A stretch of DNA of 64,000 bases from Zavarzinia sp. (GTDB lineage Bacteria > Pseudomonadota > Alphaproteobacteria > Zavarziniales > Zavarziniaceae): NCBI GenBank assembly GCA_025869435.1, contig JAOZVS010000009.1, forward strand, positions 1 to 64,000, read 5' to 3'. Shown piece by piece: positions 44,421-54,033 of this stretch. Position 1 is the stretch's first letter. Every line of letters starts with the position of its first letter. Position numbers and translations under genes: made by a program. The notes below the pieces were generated by a model, which made no database searches, was not told where the DNA came from, and worked only from the letters and a program-made list of their open reading frames with translations.

Positions 44421-44464
44421 CTTGCTCCCTTTGAGAATACGGTTACTACCTGTCGCCGCGCGCG

Positions 44465-47182
44465 TCATGCGAACAGGAAATCGCCCGCGTTCAACTTCGT
44501 CAGCAGGTACTCGTCGATCGTGATCGTGTTGCCGGCGCTCCAGGCGATCACGATATCGGCCCCGACCTGCGTGGCATGAGCCAGCACGTCGGCGAAATCG
44601 GTGAACAGCCCGTCCTCGAAGCTGATCATGTCACTGGACGCGAAATCCGTGATCCGGTCCTGGCCGAAGCCGGTGCCGAACACGAATATATCCGCGCCGC
44701 CGGCCCCGGTCAGCGTGTCGCTGCCGCGGAGGCCCGCGAGGACATTGGCGCCATTGCCGCCGATCAGCACATTAGCGGCACTGTTGCCGGTGCCGTCCAC
44801 CGCCTGCGACGTAAGGATGGTCAGATTCTCGAAGCCCGAGCCCAGGGTGAAGGAGATGGTGGTGCGCACCGTATCGAGGCCACCCCCATTGGCTTCGGAA
44901 AGCTGATCGCCCTGGGTATCGACGACATAGGTATCGTCGCCCAGCCCGCCGCGCAGGACGTCGTCGCCGCTGCCGCCGTTGAGCATGTCGTTACCGTCGT
45001 CGCCCAGCAGCCTGTCGGCCCCGGCCTTGCCCGTCAGCGTGTCGTCGCCACCAAGGCCGCTCAGGACATTGTCCGCGCCGTTGCCAGTCAGGGCGTTGGC
45101 GATGTCGTTGCCGGTCCCCGACGAGGCGGCCGTGCCGCGCAGCACGAGCGCCTCGACATGATCGGTCAGCGTGTAGCTCCACTCCGTGTGGACGGTGTCG
45201 AAGCCGCTGTCCGCGCTCTCCTCGACGATATCGCCGCCCTGATCGACGATATAGAGATCGTCGCCCGCGCCGCCGCGCATTGTATCCCCGCCGAGACTGC
45301 CGTTCAGCACGTCGTTGCCGGCGGCGCCGATAATGACATTGGCCAGCGTATTGCCGGTCCCCCGGAAATCGCCACTGCCGACAAAGGTCAGATCCTCGAC
45401 ATGCGGCGCCAGGACATAGTCCGCCAGGCTGGTCTCGACCGCGTCGTGACCCTGGTTGCGGCCTTCGACCACCTGGTCGCCGACATTGTCGACGACATAG
45501 AAGTCATCGCCGCCACCGCCCACCATGCGGTCGGCGCCAAGATTGCCATCGATGCGGTTGGCGCCGTTGGTGCCGGCGATATCGTCGTCGCCCGTGCTGC
45601 CGACGACATTCTCGATGCTGATCAGCGTATCATTGCCAAGGCCCCGGCCCGATGCGGTGCCGGCCACCAGATCGACCACCACGCCATGGGAGCCTGTCGC
45701 GAAGCTGGCCGTGTCGATCCCCTCACCCCCCGACAGGATGTCGCCGCCCGATCCGCCGATCAGCAGGTCGTCCCCGTCCAGCCCGCGCAGAAGATCGTTG
45801 CCGCCGGCGCCGTTCAGGATGTCGGCCTCTAGGCTACCGGTGATGTGTTCCCGCGCAGAGGTCCCCACCCGGTTCACAGCGGAACCGGCATGACCCAGGA
45901 TGAGGTCAACGGCGTTCCCGCCGCCAATGGCTATGTCGTCGATGCCGTCGCCGTTGACGTCACCCGCCGGGACAATGTTCCACCCGGCGATATCGGCACC
46001 GTCGGAGACGATCTGGAAGCCGTTGTCACCATCGACGCTACCGGCGTCGAGACCTTCGGCACCGACGTCGGCCGGCATGAAGATCACATAGTCCTTGGCC
46101 GGATAGACGATGCCGACGAGCAGGTCGTCACGGCCGTCGCCGTTGATGTCGCCGACCGCGCCGACCGCGCCATCGACACCCAGCAGCCGGAAGCCGTTCA
46201 CGCCATCCACCGTCGCGGCATCGAAACTGGCGGGTGCATCGGCCCGGCCATAGACGACATAGAAGGGATCGCCGGAGGCGCGCCCCGACAAGCCGACCGC
46301 GATATCGTCCATACCGTCGCCATTGACATCGCCGACCGATGTCGCGCTGCCCGCCCCCGGTAGCCAGAAGCCGTTCGTACCGTCGAGCGTACTGATATCG
46401 AAGGCCTGGGTCGCGAGATCGGAGCGGCCGAACACGACCGCGAGGCCGGCGTTGCCGCCGCTGCTGGCCGAAACCAACAGATCGGCCATGCCGTCGCCAT
46501 TGACGTCACCGAGCGCGCCGGCCACCGACGCCGTTCCCCCGGTGAAGCTGAGCCCGGGTGCGGCCGGCGAATTGGCATTGGCCGGAATGCCCGTCGGGCT
46601 GCCGAAAACGACGTGGCTGAAACTGCCGGGCGACTCGGCGGACAGGTCATTGACCCAGACATCGTCGAAACCGTCGCCGTTGACGTCGCCGACAGCGTCG
46701 AGATACGGCCCGTTCATGTTGTAGCTCTGGATCAGCGCCCCACTGACGGCCCCGTCACTGCCGCCAAAACGGATGTCGGCGGCATTGAATTCTTCCTCTT
46801 CCCACCACGAATCCAGCTCATAATAGTAATAGGTGAGAGTATAGAAGGCCGTATGGCTGTCGAAATCCCCGAAACCGTCGCCGTTTATATCGCCGAGCCC
46901 GACCGGATAGATTGACCAAACGTAGCCATTACTGGGAAGCCAATCAGTATTACTGGAAGGGAAGCCATCGTCCACCACTTGGACTGGCTGTAGAGGCCCC
47001 CACTGCCCCAGACTGACCGTCGTCCCTGACCCTTTCGCAATGACGATGTCATTGAGGCCGTCGCCGTTAATGTCCCCCACGGCCATATCATAGAAATACC
47101 AACGAACGCCGCCAGACTCGAGCCGGGCCACCTGATCGCCATCGACATCGGCCAGATCGACTGTCGCGGGAAAAGACGTCAT
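44465..47182 (-). CDS. FG-GAP/RTX calcium-binding repeat protein, tandem copy 3
   Basis: Same architecture; MTSFPATVDLADVDGDQVARLESGG start; ends LNAGDFLFA. Confidence 0.88.
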   Translation of the reverse strand: MTSFPATVDLADVDGDQVARLESGGVRWYFYDMAVGDINGDGLNDIVIAKGSGTTVSLGQWGPLQPVQVVDDGFPSSNTDWLPSNGYVWSIYPVGLGDINGDGFGDFDSHTAFYTLTYYYYELDSWWEEEEFNAADIRFGGSDGAVSGALIQSYNMNGPYLDAVGDVNGDGFDDVWVNDLSAESPGSFSHVVFGSPTGIPANANSPAAPGLSFTGGTASVAGALGDVNGDGMADLLVSASSGGNAGLAVVFGRSDLATQAFDISTLDGTNGFWLPGAGSATSVGDVNGDGMDDIAVGLSGRASGDPFYVVYGRADAPASFDAATVDGVNGFRLLGVDGAVGAVGDINGDGRDDLLVGIVYPAKDYVIFMPADVGAEGLDAGSVDGDNGFQIVSDGADIAGWNIVPAGDVNGDGIDDIAIGGGNAVDLILGHAGSAVNRVGTSAREHITGSLEADILNGAGGNDLLRGLDGDDLLIGGSGGDILSGGEGIDTASFATGSHGVVVDLVAGTASGRGLGNDTLISIENVVGSTGDDDIAGTNGANRIDGNLGADRMVGGGGDDFYVVDNVGDQVVEGRNQGHDAVETSLADYVLAPHVEDLTFVGSGDFRGTGNTLANVIIGAAGNDVLNGSLGGDTMRGGAGDDLYIVDQGGDIVEESADSGFDTVHTEWSYTLTDHVEALVLRGTAASSGTGNDIANALTGNGADNVLSGLGGDDTLTGKAGADRLLGDDGNDMLNGGSGDDVLRGGLGDDTYVVDTQGDQLSEANGGGLDTVRTTISFTLGSGFENLTILTSQAVDGTGNSAANVLIGGNGANVLAGLRGSDTLTGAGGADIFVFGTGFGQDRITDFASSDMISFEDGLFTDFADVLAHATQVGADIVIAWSAGNTITIDEYLLTKLNAGDFLFA

Positions 47183-47242
47183 TTGCCGACCTCCAGTGAT
47201 GGAAAGGCAATGCGACTATAGGACTACCCACAGGTCATGTCC

Positions 47243-47288
47243 AACGACGATAGATGATTAAAAGTTGCGACCCCGCGACATGTCGTCC
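47243..47288 (-). promoter_or_regulatory. Conserved upstream element of RTX copy 3, shared with copy 2
   Basis: Reverse complement cgacATGTCGCgGGgtCGCAACtTTTAATcatctATCG. Confidence 0.5.
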
Positions 47289-47297
47289 ATGCCCCGC

Positions 47298-47924
47298 TCA
47301 GGTGCCGATGGCCCGGCCGCCCTCCCGCGCTTCGGCCCGTGCGAAGGCCGGACGGTCGGTGACGCGGGCGTAATAGGCCTTTGCTTCCGGCGTCAGGGCC
47401 TGGTCGAGGCCGATCAGGCCGGCCAGTTTGACGGCATAGCCGATGGCGATATCGGCCATGGTGAAGCGCCCGGCGCAGGCGAATTCGGGGCCCATCAGCT
47501 TCAGCGCGCCACGCAGGCGGGACGCGAACCATTGGGCATAATCGGCCGCCGCCTGGGGCAGGCGGCGTTCTTCCGGCTCCAGCGCTGTGTAGCGCAGGAC
47601 GATGGTCTGCGGGAAGGTCAGCGTCGCATCCGACATATGCAGGAAATTGAGATAGCGGCCGTAGTCCGGCTCGTCCACGCCGACGACGAGATCGGTCGGG
47701 CCGTATTTCGTGCCGAGGTAATGACAGATCGCGCTCGATTCCGTCATCAGCAGCGGGCCATCGGTAAAGGCCGGCACCGTGCCCAGCGGATTGATGTCGA
47801 GATAGCCCGGGCGGGAAAAGCGCGGCGGGAAATCCATCAGCTCGAACTCGAAGTCGAGCCCCATTTCCTCGAGCGCCCACAGCGGCCGGAAGGAACGCGC
47901 CCCGGCACAATGATACAATTTCAC
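47298..47924 (-). CDS. Glutathione S-transferase family protein
   Basis: From GTG: KLYHCAGARSFRPLWALEEMGLDFEFELMDFPPRFSRPGYLDINPLGTVPAFTDGPLLMTESSAICHYLGTKYG. Confidence 0.88.
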   Translation of the reverse strand: MKLYHCAGARSFRPLWALEEMGLDFEFELMDFPPRFSRPGYLDINPLGTVPAFTDGPLLMTESSAICHYLGTKYGPTDLVVGVDEPDYGRYLNFLHMSDATLTFPQTIVLRYTALEPEERRLPQAAADYAQWFASRLRGALKLMGPEFACAGRFTMADIAIGYAVKLAGLIGLDQALTPEAKAYYARVTDRPAFARAEAREGGRAIGT

Positions 47925-47994
47925 GTCTCTCTCCCCTGATGGCCGGTTTCCGGCTCGGTCGTCCGGATGTTGTAGCGCGCCGACGCGGGCTTGC

Positions 47995-49173
47995 TCAACC
48001 ACCCGCGGCGGGGGTGGCGATTTCGGCCCGGATTTCGTCGCCATGCTCGCCAAGGCGGGGTGCGGGGCGAATATCGCGCGCCCTCGCCGCCGCAAAGCGG
48101 ACGGGCGGGCGCATTTCGACATAGGTCCCTTCCGAGGGGTGTTCGCGCGTCCTGAAGAAACCGGTCGCCTTCAGGTGCGGGTCGTCCTTGATGTCGGCCA
48201 GATCGCGCACCGGCATGGCCGGAATGCCGGCGCCGTGGAAGATCGCCAGCCATTCGGCATTGGTCTTCGCCGGGGTCGCCTCGCGGATCGCGCCATAGAC
48301 GAGGGCCGGGTTCAGCGCCCGGCCCATCGGGGTATCCAGCGGCTGCCGCGTCAGCAAATCATCCCGGCCGACGAGGCGGAGCACGACACGGGTGGTCTCG
48401 TCGGTATAGGGCACGATGGAGAGATGGCCGTCGCTGGTCGGGAAGGGCTGGCGGTCGGGATCGATCTGCCGGGGATAGCCGACGGGGCCGGTCGGCGGCT
48501 CGAACACGGCGCCGAACAGATGTTCCTCCAGCATGAACTGGGTGAAGGCCTCGAACATCGGCACCTCGACCTGCTGGCCCTCGCCGGTGCGCAGCCGGTG
48601 GACGATGGCGGCGAGAACGGCATAGACGCCGTGCAGCCCCGCCACCTTGTCGGCGATCAGCGACGGCAGGTAGCGCGGCGCCGGATTGCCGTCGACCCGG
48701 GGCAGCAGGGTCGCCGTGCCGGTCGCCGCCTGGATCACGTCGTCATAGGCCTGGAGATCGGCATAGGGGCCGTCCGAGCCGAAGCCGACGCAATGGACAT
48801 AGACGAGATCGGGCTTCAGCGCCTTCATCGCGGCATAGCCGAAGCCCAGCCGCTCGATCGCCTTGCCCCGGACATTGTGGATGAAGACATCGGCGCCCGC
48901 GATCAGCGCCCGCATGGTGGCGGCATCCGCCTCGTTCTTGAGATCGAGGACGATCGAGCGCTTGCCCCGGTTCAGGGTCATGTGACAGGCGCCCATCAGC
49001 GGCGTCTTCGGCGGCTGGCCGGCGATGCGGAACAGGTCGCCCGTGGGCGGCTCCACCTTGATCACATCGGCGCCCATGTCGGCGAGGGTCTGGGTGCAAT
49101 AGGGGCCGAAGACGATCGAGGTCAGGTCGACGATGCGAATCCCTTCCAGCATCCGGGGGGCCGGGGTCGTCAT
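47995..49173 (-). CDS. CaiB/BaiF-type CoA transferase
   Basis: MTTPAPRMLEGIRIVDLTSIVFGPYCTQTLADMGADVIKVEPPTGD...NRGKRSIVLDLKNEADAATMRALIAGADVFIHNVRGKAIERLG. Confidence 0.9.
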   Translation of the reverse strand: MTTPAPRMLEGIRIVDLTSIVFGPYCTQTLADMGADVIKVEPPTGDLFRIAGQPPKTPLMGACHMTLNRGKRSIVLDLKNEADAATMRALIAGADVFIHNVRGKAIERLGFGYAAMKALKPDLVYVHCVGFGSDGPYADLQAYDDVIQAATGTATLLPRVDGNPAPRYLPSLIADKVAGLHGVYAVLAAIVHRLRTGEGQQVEVPMFEAFTQFMLEEHLFGAVFEPPTGPVGYPRQIDPDRQPFPTSDGHLSIVPYTDETTRVVLRLVGRDDLLTRQPLDTPMGRALNPALVYGAIREATPAKTNAEWLAIFHGAGIPAMPVRDLADIKDDPHLKATGFFRTREHPSEGTYVEMRPPVRFAAARARDIRPAPRLGEHGDEIRAEIATPAAGG

Positions 49174-49297
49174 GGGTCTCTCCTCCGCTTGTTTTTGCCC
49201 ATGAAGCCGCGCGGGGCCTTGGCCGTCCAATACGGAATTCGGTCGTTTCAGACGAAAACCGTCTATATCATCCTGAAAAACGCGACGGGGAGAGACG

Positions 49298-50179
49298 GTG
49301 CATTTCGACATCAAGGCCGTGCTGCATTTCGTCGCCGTCGCCGAGGACATGTCCTTCACCCGGGCCGCCCGCCGCCTCGGCATCGCCCAGCCCTGGCTGT
49401 CCCGCCGCATCCGCCAGCTCGAGGAGCAGTTGGGCTTCGCCCTGTTCGAGCGCACCACCCGCAGCATCGAACTGACCGCGCGGGGGCGCGGCTTTCTCGA
49501 CGCCGCCCGCGCGGTGGCGAGCGCGGTCGAGGCCGCCACCGGCATCGCCCGCGCGCTGGGCCGGGATGCCGGGGGCCGCCTGCGCATCGGTGCCCCGCCC
49601 TATAGCGCGCGCATTCCCGCCCGCGCGCGCATCATTTCGGGCTTCGTCGCGCAATATCCCGGGACCGCGCTGGAAATCGACATCGGCTGGACGCCGGTGC
49701 TGATCGAGCGCGTGCTGGCCGGCGAGCTGGATGCCACCTTCGGCATCGGCTGGCAGGTGCCGCCGGGCCTGATCGTCCGCACCCTCTGCCATCTCGCTGT
49801 CGAGTTGCTGATGCCCGAGGATGATCCGCTGGCGGCATCGGGTGGCCTGCTGGAGCCGGGGGCGCTGGCGGGGCGCCGGGTCGGCGTCTTTCCGCGCGGC
49901 ATCTATCCCGAGCTGCACGAGCGCCTGTTCCAGCCGCTGGCCGATCGGGGCGCCGTGCTGGTGCAGGATGCGGAATTTCTCGACCGGGCGCTGGATGCCG
50001 GCAGCGCCGCGCCGGGCCAACCGATGATCGCCCGTTTCACCGTGGCCGGCGGCGCCCTGCCGGCGGCGGGCAGCGGCCGGCGGATCCTGGCGGGGCCGGC
50101 GGGGCCCTTCCTGTTCCTGGCCCGGGCCGACAATCGCACCGCCGCCCTCGACCGGTTGCTGGCGGTGGTCGGCCCCTAG
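49298..50179 (+). CDS. LysR-family transcriptional regulator
   Basis: MHFDIKAVLHFVAVAEDMSFTRAARRLGIAQPWLSRRIRQLEEQLGFALFERTTRSIELTARG; divergent from the CoA transferase. Confidence 0.9.
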   Translation: MHFDIKAVLHFVAVAEDMSFTRAARRLGIAQPWLSRRIRQLEEQLGFALFERTTRSIELTARGRGFLDAARAVASAVEAATGIARALGRDAGGRLRIGAPPYSARIPARARIISGFVAQYPGTALEIDIGWTPVLIERVLAGELDATFGIGWQVPPGLIVRTLCHLAVELLMPEDDPLAASGGLLEPGALAGRRVGVFPRGIYPELHERLFQPLADRGAVLVQDAEFLDRALDAGSAAPGQPMIARFTVAGGALPAAGSGRRILAGPAGPFLFLARADNRTAALDRLLAVVGP

Positions 50180-51366
50180 CTCGCCTCGGCCGGCCGCCAG
50201 AACAGGTGAATGAGCAAGCCGAGGAGCGACATGCCGAGACCGAACAGCGCGACCATGACCCAGCCGCCCGCGGCGAAAGCGGCGCTGGCGACCGTCGAGG
50301 AAATCGCGCCCGCGGTGAACAGGCTGGTCATGAAGACGGTGTTGATCCGGCTGCGCGCCGCGGGTTCCAGCGCGAAGATCCGGGCCTGATGGGCGACCAT
50401 CGACAGCTGCACGCCGAAATCGAATAGCACGACGCCGACGATCAGCACGGCAAGGCCGGGCAGCACGGCGAAGCCGAGGAAACAGGCCGCGACGCAGACG
50501 AGGCCGACGGTGATGACCAGGGACGGCCCCCGCCGATCCGACAGGCGCCCGGCCAGCGGCGCCGCCAGGACGCCGACCACGGCGAGCGCGCCGAACAGAC
50601 CGGCGACATCCGCGCCCAGATGAAATTCCGGCCCTTCGAGATAAAGCGCGAGGGTCGACCAGAAGGCGGAGAAACAGGCGAACTGACAGGCCTGCACCAG
50701 CGACGATTTCACCAGCAGCGGATGACGCCGCGCGACATCGACCAGCGATGCCATCAGGGCGCCATAGCCGAGGCCCCGCCCGCCGGGCGGGAGGCCACGC
50801 GGCAGGACCCGCGCCGACATCAGGCCAAGGCCGAGGGTCAAAGCGACGGCGGCGACATAGGTCGCCCGCCAGCCGAAATATTCGCCAACGAAGCCGGAAA
50901 AAGTCCGGGCCAGCAGGATGCCGCCGAGCAGCCCGGCCATGACGAGGCCGAGCACCCGGCCCCGGTTGCCATCGTCGGCGAGGGCGGCGGCGAAGGGAAT
51001 GATCTGCTGGGCGATGGTCGCGGCGATGCCGATGACGACCGAGGCCGCGATGACCACCCCGAAACCGGGCGCCACCGCCATGACCGCGAGGGCAAGGCCC
51101 AGCACGACCGATTGCAGCAGAATCAGGCGCCGCCGGTCGAACATGTCGCCCAGCGGCACCAGGAACAGCAGCCCGAGGGCGTAGCCGATCTGGGTCGCCG
51201 TCGGCACCAGGCCGATCGACGCCGGGGAGACCCCGAGATCGGTCGCCATCAGCGCCAGCAAGGGCTGATTGTAATAGAGGTTGGCGACGGCGATGCCGCA
51301 GCCGATGGCCATCGCGAGGAACAGCCCCTGGCCCGCCCGGGGCCGCTCGATCGAAAGGTCGGTCAT
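50176..51366 (-). CDS. MFS transporter
   Basis: 12-TM profile; GYALGLLFLVPLGDMFDRRRLILLQ motif A; GRLSDRRGPSLVI second-half motif. Confidence 0.88.
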   Translation of the reverse strand: MTDLSIERPRAGQGLFLAMAIGCGIAVANLYYNQPLLALMATDLGVSPASIGLVPTATQIGYALGLLFLVPLGDMFDRRRLILLQSVVLGLALAVMAVAPGFGVVIAASVVIGIAATIAQQIIPFAAALADDGNRGRVLGLVMAGLLGGILLARTFSGFVGEYFGWRATYVAAVALTLGLGLMSARVLPRGLPPGGRGLGYGALMASLVDVARRHPLLVKSSLVQACQFACFSAFWSTLALYLEGPEFHLGADVAGLFGALAVVGVLAAPLAGRLSDRRGPSLVITVGLVCVAACFLGFAVLPGLAVLIVGVVLFDFGVQLSMVAHQARIFALEPAARSRINTVFMTSLFTAGAISSTVASAAFAAGGWVMVALFGLGMSLLGLLIHLFWRPAEAS

Positions 51367-51487
51367 GTCCGTGATGATAGCCGAGCGAAACAGTCGGAAT
51401 AGACGGCCCAACTGCACGGCCCCTTGCGGCCGGCGCATGTCCCGGCGCATGTCATTGTCACTTTTCCGCAACACCGACGAAGGTGTG

Positions 51488-51754
51488 ATGATCGACACGG
51501 ATCAAAACCCGGCGACGCGGCATTATCTCCGTGACGATCACGTCAGCCAACCATCGAGCCCGATCATGCGCCCCCTCGCCGCCCCCGTCCCCGCCACCGC
51601 CGCCACGACCACCGCCGCCGCTCCGGCCGCGCCAGTCGCCGCGCCCCAGCCGCAACAGAAGAAGCGCGAGCTTCGCCTGGTGCAGGCGGTTTATTCGGGC
51701 GGTGCCGGCGGCGCCACCGGCGTCGTGATCTTCGCCGACGAATCCGTCCGCTGA
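51488..51754 (+). CDS. Hypothetical Ala/Pro-rich small protein
   Basis: MIDTDQNPATRHYLRDDHVSQ...APVPATAATTTAAAPAAPVAAPQPQQKKRELRLVQAVYSGGAGGATGVVIFADESVR; open frame only. Confidence 0.3.
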   Translation: MIDTDQNPATRHYLRDDHVSQPSSPIMRPLAAPVPATAATTTAAAPAAPVAAPQPQQKKRELRLVQAVYSGGAGGATGVVIFADESVR

Positions 51755-51800
51755 GGCTGTTTACCGGCCTCGCTTTCTCCGGCGTGATTTTCTACTGAAC

Positions 51801-51835
51801 GTCGTCGTTCCGGCGCAGGCCAAGGCCTTCCGCCA
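51801..51835. repeat. Degenerate single-arm copy of the dispersed palindromic repeat
   Basis: gtcgtcgttCCGGcgcaggCCaaggCCttccg; resembles one repeat arm. Confidence 0.4.
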
Positions 51836-51868
51836 TTCGGGCAGACACATCCGCCAAGGCGGATCGCA

Positions 51869-52342
51869 TCAGCGCAAAAGCACCCGGCGTTCCATGAAGA
51901 TGCTGTTGGGATCGGCGTCATAGGCGCCGAAGGGACCGCGTTCGACGAAGCCGAGCGAGCGGTAGAGACTGAGCGCTTCGCCGTTGCGGATGCCGGTTTC
52001 GAGCCGGACCGGGGTCAGCCCCTCGTCATCGGCGCAGCTCAGCAGGAATTGCAGCAGGTGCCGGCCAAGGCCCCGGCCCCGGGCCGCGGGCGCCAGATAC
52101 ATGCGCTTGATTTCAGCGAAGCCGCCTGGGTCGCGCACCAGCGCGCCGCAGCCGACCGCCATGCCTTCCAGCCGGACGACCACGAAGGTGACATTCGGCT
52201 GCATCATGGCCTCGACATCGAGGAAATGATTGCTCTCGGCGGGATAGAGTTCGCTGTGGAAGGCATCGAGGGCCCGAATCAGCGGCAGGACTTCCGGCTG
52301 ATCGGGCGCCTCGACCGAAATCTTGGCGTGGCCGCCGGTCAT
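51869..52342 (-). CDS. GNAT-family N-acetyltransferase
   Basis: GFAEIKRMYLAPAARGRGLGRHLLQFLLSCADDEGLTPVRLETGIRNGEALSLYRSLGFVERGPFG. Confidence 0.9.
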   Translation of the reverse strand: MTGGHAKISVEAPDQPEVLPLIRALDAFHSELYPAESNHFLDVEAMMQPNVTFVVVRLEGMAVGCGALVRDPGGFAEIKRMYLAPAARGRGLGRHLLQFLLSCADDEGLTPVRLETGIRNGEALSLYRSLGFVERGPFGAYDADPNSIFMERRVLLR

Positions 52343-52653
52343 TCGATTTCGGCCAGGACCTTGTTGTTCAGCGATTCGATTTCCATGCGGATATGGCGAT
52401 CGGTCAGCACGATGCCCTTGGCGATGAAATCGGTCAGGACCTTGCGGATCACGTCCTCGTCGCCGGCTTCGACGAAATCGGCGATCACGACTTCCTTGGC
52501 ATAGGCATCGGCGGCCTCGCCCGACAGGCCCAGCTTCTCCGCAGCCCAGAGGCCAAGAAGTTTGTTGCGGCGCGCGACGGCGCGGAAACGCTTTTCCTCG
52601 TCGTGGGCGAACTTGGCCTCGAAGCTCTTTTCGCGGTCATTGAAGCTGGCCAT
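52339..52653 (-). CDS. DUF1476 protein (F1Fo-ATPase inhibitor zeta-subunit family)
   Basis: MASFNDREKSFEAKFAHDEEKRFRAVARRNKLLGLWAAEKLGLSGEAADAYAKEVVIADFVEAGDEDVIRKVLTDF. Confidence 0.92.
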   Translation of the reverse strand: MASFNDREKSFEAKFAHDEEKRFRAVARRNKLLGLWAAEKLGLSGEAADAYAKEVVIADFVEAGDEDVIRKVLTDFIAKGIVLTDRHIRMEIESLNNKVLAEIE

Positions 52654-52881
52654 TGGTGATCCCTCGGCAATAACGGGTGCATTGCGCGGATATAAGGCGA
52701 TCCGACCCTTGCTTGGCAAGGGTTGTCGACCTGCCGAAAACAGGATGATCGCCGCATTGTTTATGTCGGCGCCCTCCTGTATGGTCCCGCTTCGCGCGGA
52801 GCCCGAGGGGGCTTGACCGCGCCGGCTTCGTTTTTCGACTGGCCAGAGGCCGCCCGGCCCCGCCAGAGGACCATATCACTC

Positions 52882-53646
52882 ATGAGCCGCCGCAAGCAGA
52901 TCTACGAGGGCAAGGCCAAGATCCTTTACGAAGGTCCCGAGCCTGGCACCCTGGTGCAGTATTTCAAGGACGATGCAACCGCCTTCAACAATCAGAAGAA
53001 GGGCACGGTCACGGGCAAGGGCGTGATCAACAACCGCATCTCCGAATATCTCATGACTCTCCTCAACGAGATCGGTGTTCCGACGCATTTCATCCGCCGG
53101 CTGAACATGCGCGAACAGTTGATCAAGGAAGTGGAGATCATCCCCCTTGAAGTCGTCGTGCGGAATGTCGCCGCCGGCTCGCTGTCGACCCGGCTCGGCA
53201 TTCCCGAGGGCACCCAGCTGCCGCGTTCGATCGTCGAGTTCTTCTACAAGGCCGACGAGCTGAACGATCCGATGGTGACCGAAGAGCATATCACCGCCTT
53301 CGGCTGGGCCTCGCCCCAGGACATCGACGACATTCTGGCGCTGGCGCTGCGCGTCAATGATTTCCTGGTCGGCCTGTTCCTCGGCGTCGGCATCCGTCTT
53401 GTCGACTTCAAGATGGAATTCGGCCGCCTGTGGCAGAACGACGAGATGCGCATCATCCTCGCCGACGAGATCAGCCCGGACAATTGCCGCCTGTGGGACA
53501 TCCGCACCAACGAGAAGCTGGACAAGGACCGCTTCCGTCGCGATCTCGGCGGCACCGCCGAGGCCTATCAGGAAGTCGCCCGTCGCCTGGGGATCCTGCC
53601 GGAAGGCGGCCCGCGCGACATGAAGGGCCCCGAGGTGATGCAGTAA
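52882..53646 (+). CDS. purC: Phosphoribosylaminoimidazolesuccinocarboxamide synthase
   Basis: [58 protein letters not shown]...[14 protein letters not shown]. Confidence 0.96.
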   Translation: MSRRKQIYEGKAKILYEGPEPGTLVQYFKDDATAFNNQKKGTVTGKGVINNRISEYLMTLLNEIGVPTHFIRRLNMREQLIKEVEIIPLEVVVRNVAAGSLSTRLGIPEGTQLPRSIVEFFYKADELNDPMVTEEHITAFGWASPQDIDDILALALRVNDFLVGLFLGVGIRLVDFKMEFGRLWQNDEMRIILADEISPDNCRLWDIRTNEKLDKDRFRRDLGGTAEAYQEVARRLGILPEGGPRDMKGPEVMQ

Positions 53647-53668
53647 CCTCTGCATCCCACAATATTCG

Positions 53669-53753
53669 CGTCATTCCGGCGAAGGCCGGAATCTCGCCGG
53701 GACGGGACTTTCAGCCGTATCGTCGAAAGATCCCGGCCTAAGCCGGGATGACG
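53669..53753. repeat. Dispersed two-arm palindromic intergenic repeat, copy 3
   Basis: cgtcATTCCGGcgaaggCCGGAATctc ... gATCCCGGcctaagCCGGGATgacg. Confidence 0.78.
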
Positions 53754-53792
53754 CATCCAGATTGTTCGATGTGATCTTCGATAGGTGATCCC

Positions 53793-54032
53793 GTGAAAGC
53801 CCGCGTCCACGTCACCCTGAAACATGGCGTTCTCGACCCCCAAGGCAAGGCGATCGCCCATGCCCTCGGCTCCCTCGGCTTCGGCGGGGTCGAGGATGTG
53901 CGCCAGGGCAAGTTCCTCGAACTCGAACTGGCCGAAACCGACGCCGGCAAGGCCAGGGAACAGGTCAAGGCGATGTGCGAGAAGCTGCTCGCCAACACCG
54001 TGATCGAGAACTACACGATCGAGTTGCTCTGA
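53793..54032 (+). CDS. purS: Phosphoribosylformylglycinamidine synthase subunit PurS
   Basis: [46 protein letters not shown]. Confidence 0.95.
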   Translation: MKARVHVTLKHGVLDPQGKAIAHALGSLGFGGVEDVRQGKFLELELAETDAGKAREQVKAMCEKLLANTVIENYTIELL

Positions 54033-54033
54033 G

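Noticed and set aside
38900-46000. Regularly recurring short motifs resembling a CRISPR or satellite array
   Set aside because: Periodicity is explained by in-frame RTX nonapeptide and FG-GAP coding repeats; no spacer/repeat unit structure and no cas genes.
53669-53753. Two-arm palindromes as ordinary Rho-independent terminators
   Set aside because: They lack T-tracts, recur at distant loci with the same arms, and one sits within the pur operon; treated as a repeat family instead.
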